A DNA stretch of 64,000 nt from Alphaproteobacteria bacterium. GTDB lineage: Bacteria > Pseudomonadota > Alphaproteobacteria > UBA8366 > GCA-2717185. The notes under the pieces are model-generated. The model was not told where the DNA came from, did not search any database, and was given only the letters and a program-made list of their open reading frames with translations. The position numbers were made by a program, and so were the translations under genes. The stretch is from NCBI GenBank assembly GCA_012103325.1, contig WLWY01000003.1, positions 62,001 through 126,000 of the forward strand. The letters run 5' to 3'. Numbering within the stretch: the first letter of the stretch is position 1; each line of letters begins with the position of its first letter. Positions 61,111-64,000 of this stretch are shown piece by piece.

Positions 61111-61544
61111 TTTCGACTTAATGGAATACCGTCGAGACGCACGGAAATACACGCCGCTTTCTTTTAGCCTGAATGAACTGGGTGTAACCAGCTGAAATTA
61201 AATAATGAAATAGACGTGTGCGGATTTAAATGTTGTCGCGTAGGTTTATTGTTGCGATTTAGCAACATAATTTCATGAATTGCCTTGCCGCCCGATCTAT
61301 GCCGGAAATGAGTGCCTTTTACCGAATTAACATATTGTAAAACAATACATAATTAGATTATCAGGGTTAATAGAAATCATTTGGCTCAAATTTCGACTTG
61401 GGATAAATTCAGCGTGCTAATGTTGCGCCGCTTCTATGTTGCCGGCGTATGTGGGGAGCGACACGCGTCATTTGGTAAATACTGCATAAGGATGGTGCGG
61501 AGCTGTGTTTGCTGGTGTCCCTGGTTCGCGGGGGAGGAAACTGG
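61105..61544 (+). promoter_or_regulatory. AT-rich 440 bp region upstream of the Slam-like gene
   Basis: No gene is seen. The base composition is clearly more AT-rich than the neighbourhood. It holds two clean dyads: TGTTGC-N6-GCAACA (61250-61267) and TATTGT-AAA-ACAATA (61333-61347), each of which could bind a dimeric regulator. No sigma-54 element or PEP-CTERM-type box is present. Confidence 0.4.
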
Positions 61545-63008
61545 GTGAAGATCAATAACAAGGTGCAGGCTGGACGGTTCCTTGCGATTGTTGTCGTAGG
61601 GGCCTTGTTGCCGTTTGGGGCGGCGTTGGCTCAGTCGCAGCCTGGATTCGACCAGCGCGAAGCCGAGCGTCAGAAGAAGGCGCTTGAGGAACAGCGGAAG
61701 GCCCGGGAAGCCTCTGAAGGGCAACAGCAGTTCGGCGATAAAGTCAGCTACGCCGACGTGCTGAAAGACCCCGACAATGTCGACTTGAACTTCCGCTATG
61801 CGAAATCGCAGATCGCCGACGGGAATGTGCGCGGTGCGGCAGGTACGCTGGAGCGTATCCTGTTGGTCACCCCCGACCTGCCGCAGATCAGGCTGACCTA
61901 CGCGATCGTACTCTATCGGCTCGACAACATCGACGAGGCGGAGCGGGAGTTCAACAGGCTCAAGAAACTCAAAATGGCCGCCAGCCTGCGGGCCGAGATC
62001 GACCGCTTCCTGGCCGCGATTAAACAGCGCCGACAGAAGACCAAGTACCGGGTTCAGTTTAGCGCCGGCGTGAAACGCGACTCGAACGTAAATGCGGCGC
62101 CGAGAAGCGGCCGGATCCTCGCCGCGGGGCTGGAATTTGCCCCGATCGGCCGGGGCCAGAAACAAAAAGACTATGCCATCCTGGGTATCATTGCTGCGGA
62201 TGTCAGGCAGGATCTGGGCAAGCAGTCGCGGGACGAGATATTCGCGGGCGTATCATACTATCACAATGAGCAGTTCGCGATCGATCCGCAGGATTTGCAA
62301 TCGGGCGGCGCCAATTTCGGACTCAAGCTGCCGTTCGAAAATTTCGTTTTCACGCCGAAGTTCACTTATACGAATTTGCGCCTGTCGCGGGAAAAATTCT
62401 TTAGCGGCTATGCGGCGGAGCTTCGTTTCGATCGCAGCAAAGTGATTCCCGCATGGGGTATCGCCGGCCATTTCCTGGTACGCGGTACGCGGGAGAATTT
62501 CCATCAGATTTCCGAGACCACGACCGGACTGCAGCGGACTGGCTTCCGCTGGGAATGGGAGATGGGGCTGAACAAGCAGATCAACCCGCAGCACCGGCTC
62601 GAAGGCGCGGCCAAGTTCACACGCAAATTGCCGCAGTCCTTCGCACCCAACGATTATCGCGGTTACAAGATTGGCCTGCGGCATAGCTGGGCACTAGGCG
62701 AAGGCCAGTTCATTCTGTCGAGCGCCAGCTATGAGGCAAAGCTCTATAAGCAGGAAGATCCGGCGGTGACGCCTTTCCAAGTACGGCACGATAATCTTGT
62801 GCGGCTGAGCGTGACCTATGGTGCACCGCTCGGAACGATGCTGGACCGATTGAGTCTTGGGAAAGAGGGTAACGTCTATTACGACGCGCTGAAGGACATT
62901 ACCTGGACGATCACCGGTGAGTTGACAGAGCAAGGCTCGAACATCCGCAACTTCAGCTACGCCAACCGGCGCGCGCAAATGATGTTCAGCCGGACTTGGA
63001 ATTTCTGA
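61545..63008 (+). CDS. Surface lipoprotein assembly modifier (Slam)-like outer-membrane protein
   Basis: 487 residues from the GTG at 61545, 8 bases after GGGGGAGG, beginning MKINNKVQAGRFLAIVVVGA, a signal peptide ending near AQS. After a charged stretch, TPR-like repeats (about 70-165: FRYAKSQIADGNVRGAAGTLERIL, IRLTYAIVLYRLDNIDEAEREFNRL) lead to a 12-14-strand barrel-like region ending SRTWNF. This matches the Slam/DUF560 layout, in which a periplasmic TPR domain and a barrel move proteins across the outer membrane. The FecR-domain gene follows 22 bp later. Confidence 0.82.
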   Translation: MKINNKVQAGRFLAIVVVGALLPFGAALAQSQPGFDQREAERQKKALEEQRKAREASEGQQQFGDKVSYADVLKDPDNVDLNFRYAKSQIADGNVRGAAGTLERILLVTPDLPQIRLTYAIVLYRLDNIDEAEREFNRLKKLKMAASLRAEIDRFLAAIKQRRQKTKYRVQFSAGVKRDSNVNAAPRSGRILAAGLEFAPIGRGQKQKDYAILGIIAADVRQDLGKQSRDEIFAGVSYYHNEQFAIDPQDLQSGGANFGLKLPFENFVFTPKFTYTNLRLSREKFFSGYAAELRFDRSKVIPAWGIAGHFLVRGTRENFHQISETTTGLQRTGFRWEWEMGLNKQINPQHRLEGAAKFTRKLPQSFAPNDYRGYKIGLRHSWALGEGQFILSSASYEAKLYKQEDPAVTPFQVRHDNLVRLSVTYGAPLGTMLDRLSLGKEGNVYYDALKDITWTITGELTEQGSNIRNFSYANRRAQMMFSRTWNF

Positions 63009-63030
63009 TATGGCGGCGGAAGGACGGATC

Positions 63031-64000
63031 ATGCGTGGCCTCACAATCTCCCTCATAGCGGCATCGGCGATCGCAGCGTTTGCGTCAACGGCGTCGGCGC
63101 AAGGGCAGCAGGCGGGCGTGTCGGCCGCAGTGCGCGGACAGGTCGCGCTGGCGCGCGCGTCGGAAAACGTTGTCGGCCGTCAGGTACAGAGCGGCGACCC
63201 GATTTTCCTCGGCGATGCGATCACATCGGGTAGCGCGAGCGGCCTGCAGATCATGCTGCTGGACGAGACGGTCTTCACGATCGGCCCGAACAGCGAGATT
63301 TCCATCGACGAGTTCGTCTATGATCCGGCTACGGATACGGGCAAGGTTGCCGCTTCCGTAGCCAAAGGCGCGTTCCGCTTCATTACGGGCAAGATCGCGC
63401 GCAAGCGTCCGGAGGACATGACGGTCCGGCTGCCGACGGCGACCATTGGCATCCGTGGCACGATCGTAGCTGGCGTCGTTCGCGAAGCGCCGGGTACCGA
63501 CCCGGCGGCGGACGAAGTCTTTAATCGGCTCGCGAAGGATGCGCCGGGCGCCGAAAATGCGCGGGACTTCGTGATCCTGCTTGGGCCGGGGGATGAGAAC
63601 AACACCAACGACAAGGGCGGCGCCTTCATACTCGCGGCGAACCCGCCGAAGAGAGCGATGCGGGGCCGCAGCGCCGGCGCGCAGATCGCCCAGCAGGGCG
63701 GGGTCATACGGAGCGAAGTGTTCGGAGGGTTTGAAGGTCAGGCGGTTCGGGTTTCGCGCCGAGGCAGCGCGGCCGTCGGCTTCGAAGACGGCGACCCGCA
63801 GGGCCCGTTCTTCGTGTCGGACTTCGTGCGTCTGTTCACGCGCGTTTTCCCGGCGACCATTCAAGGTACGGTTTCGGCCAACGATCCCAAGGCGCAGCAG
63901 GCAAGCGGTGCCGGCGATGCCAACAGCCTTAGCGGTAATTCGGTCGCGGACGCTGCAGCGGATGGCGCCGAGGCTGGGGCCCTCGCTCAGCTTGCGGGTG
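63031..64000 (+). CDS. FecR-domain protein, 3' partial
   Basis: At least 323 residues, running off the window. From the ATG at 63031 (GGAAGGA upstream): MRGLTISLIAASAIAAFASTASAQ is a signal peptide, then a FecR domain (about 27-160): VSAAVRGQVALARASE, VQSGDPIFLGDAITSGSASGLQIMLLDETVFTIGPNSEISID and RLPTATIGIRGTIVAG. The rest is Gly/Ala-rich with little predicted structure. Proteins with this signal and FecR domain are usually secreted or surface proteins rather than the membrane sigma-regulators. Being 22 bp after the Slam-like gene, it is a natural candidate cargo. Confidence 0.85.
   Translation, partial: MRGLTISLIAASAIAAFASTASAQGQQAGVSAAVRGQVALARASENVVGRQVQSGDPIFLGDAITSGSASGLQIMLLDETVFTIGPNSEISIDEFVYDPATDTGKVAASVAKGAFRFITGKIARKRPEDMTVRLPTATIGIRGTIVAGVVREAPGTDPAADEVFNRLAKDAPGAENARDFVILLGPGDENNTNDKGGAFILAANPPKRAMRGRSAGAQIAQQGGVIRSEVFGGFEGQAVRVSRRGSAAVGFEDGDPQGPFFVSDFVRLFTRVFPATIQGTVSANDPKAQQASGAGDANSLSGNSVADAAADGAEAGALAQLAG

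Noticed and set aside
1..64000. CRISPR arrays, rRNA or tRNA genes, insertion sequences, prophage
   Set aside because: No regularly spaced direct repeats, no RNA gene folds, and no transposase, integrase or phage structural motifs were seen.

Overview
The window is high-GC DNA, densely packed with genes, from an alphaproteobacterium, most likely a free-living aquatic or soil relative of the Rhodospirillales. This rests on gene content and style (fused ABC exporter, AcnX split subunits, DUF3572, TauD/PhnD-like genes, PEP-CTERM proteins) and is an inference, because no rRNA, tRNA or other marker gene lies in the window. I see no phage, insertion sequence or CRISPR array.

Region by region. 1-2.8 kb: the end of panB, then leuCD (pantothenate and leucine synthesis). 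3-6.3 kb, minus strand: an operon of a gamma-glutamyltransferase carrying an in-frame amber stop and the two subunits of aconitase X. 6.6-13.5 kb: a ComA-family protein, an HtrA-like protein without its catalytic triad, an amidase, a DUF3604 protein and a LysR regulator. 13.7-25.5 kb: a two-in-one ABC exporter, an oxidoreductase, an acyltransferase, then minus-strand operons (PLP enzyme, VOC protein, two sister GNATs, and a GMC oxidoreductase with its small Tat partner).

25.5-32 kb is a surface or export island. Two divergently placed PEP-CTERM proteins flank a glycosyltransferase, followed by two tandem adenylate-forming ligases. Both PEP-CTERM genes have the same promoter layout: two TGTCGRRATTYYTTAC boxes, then a sigma-54 promoter, with the distal box start exactly 191 bp from the promoter start in both. 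32-38.6 kb: a thiolase/enoyl-CoA hydratase/methyltransferase operon, then TauD-like, signal-less PhnD-like and GrdB-family genes. The GrdB-family gene is read through an in-frame TGA at a U-x-x-C motif and is very likely a selenoprotein. 38.7-48.9 kb: a third, glycine-rich PEP-CTERM protein, small-molecule enzymes, a 23S-type RNA methyltransferase, an orphan MotA/MotB pair, an acetolactate-synthase-like enzyme and an MBL-fold hydrolase preceded by a CRP-type palindrome.

49.1-59.6 kb is a probable respiratory or trans-envelope electron-transfer system. It encodes a tetraheme cytochrome, a cNMP-binding/four-[4Fe-4S] fusion protein (frameshifted here), a diheme cytochrome b, a membrane-anchored decaheme cytochrome with a Cys-rich cytoplasmic head, a pentaheme cytochrome, an outer-membrane barrel and a membrane-anchored NAD(P)H:flavin/[2Fe-2S] reductase: 19 CXXCH heme sites in all. 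gdhA follows. The window ends with a Slam-like barrel protein and a FecR-domain protein that runs off the edge.

The strongest candidates for something new are the electron-transfer cluster, the selenoprotein operon and the conserved PEP-CTERM promoter architecture.
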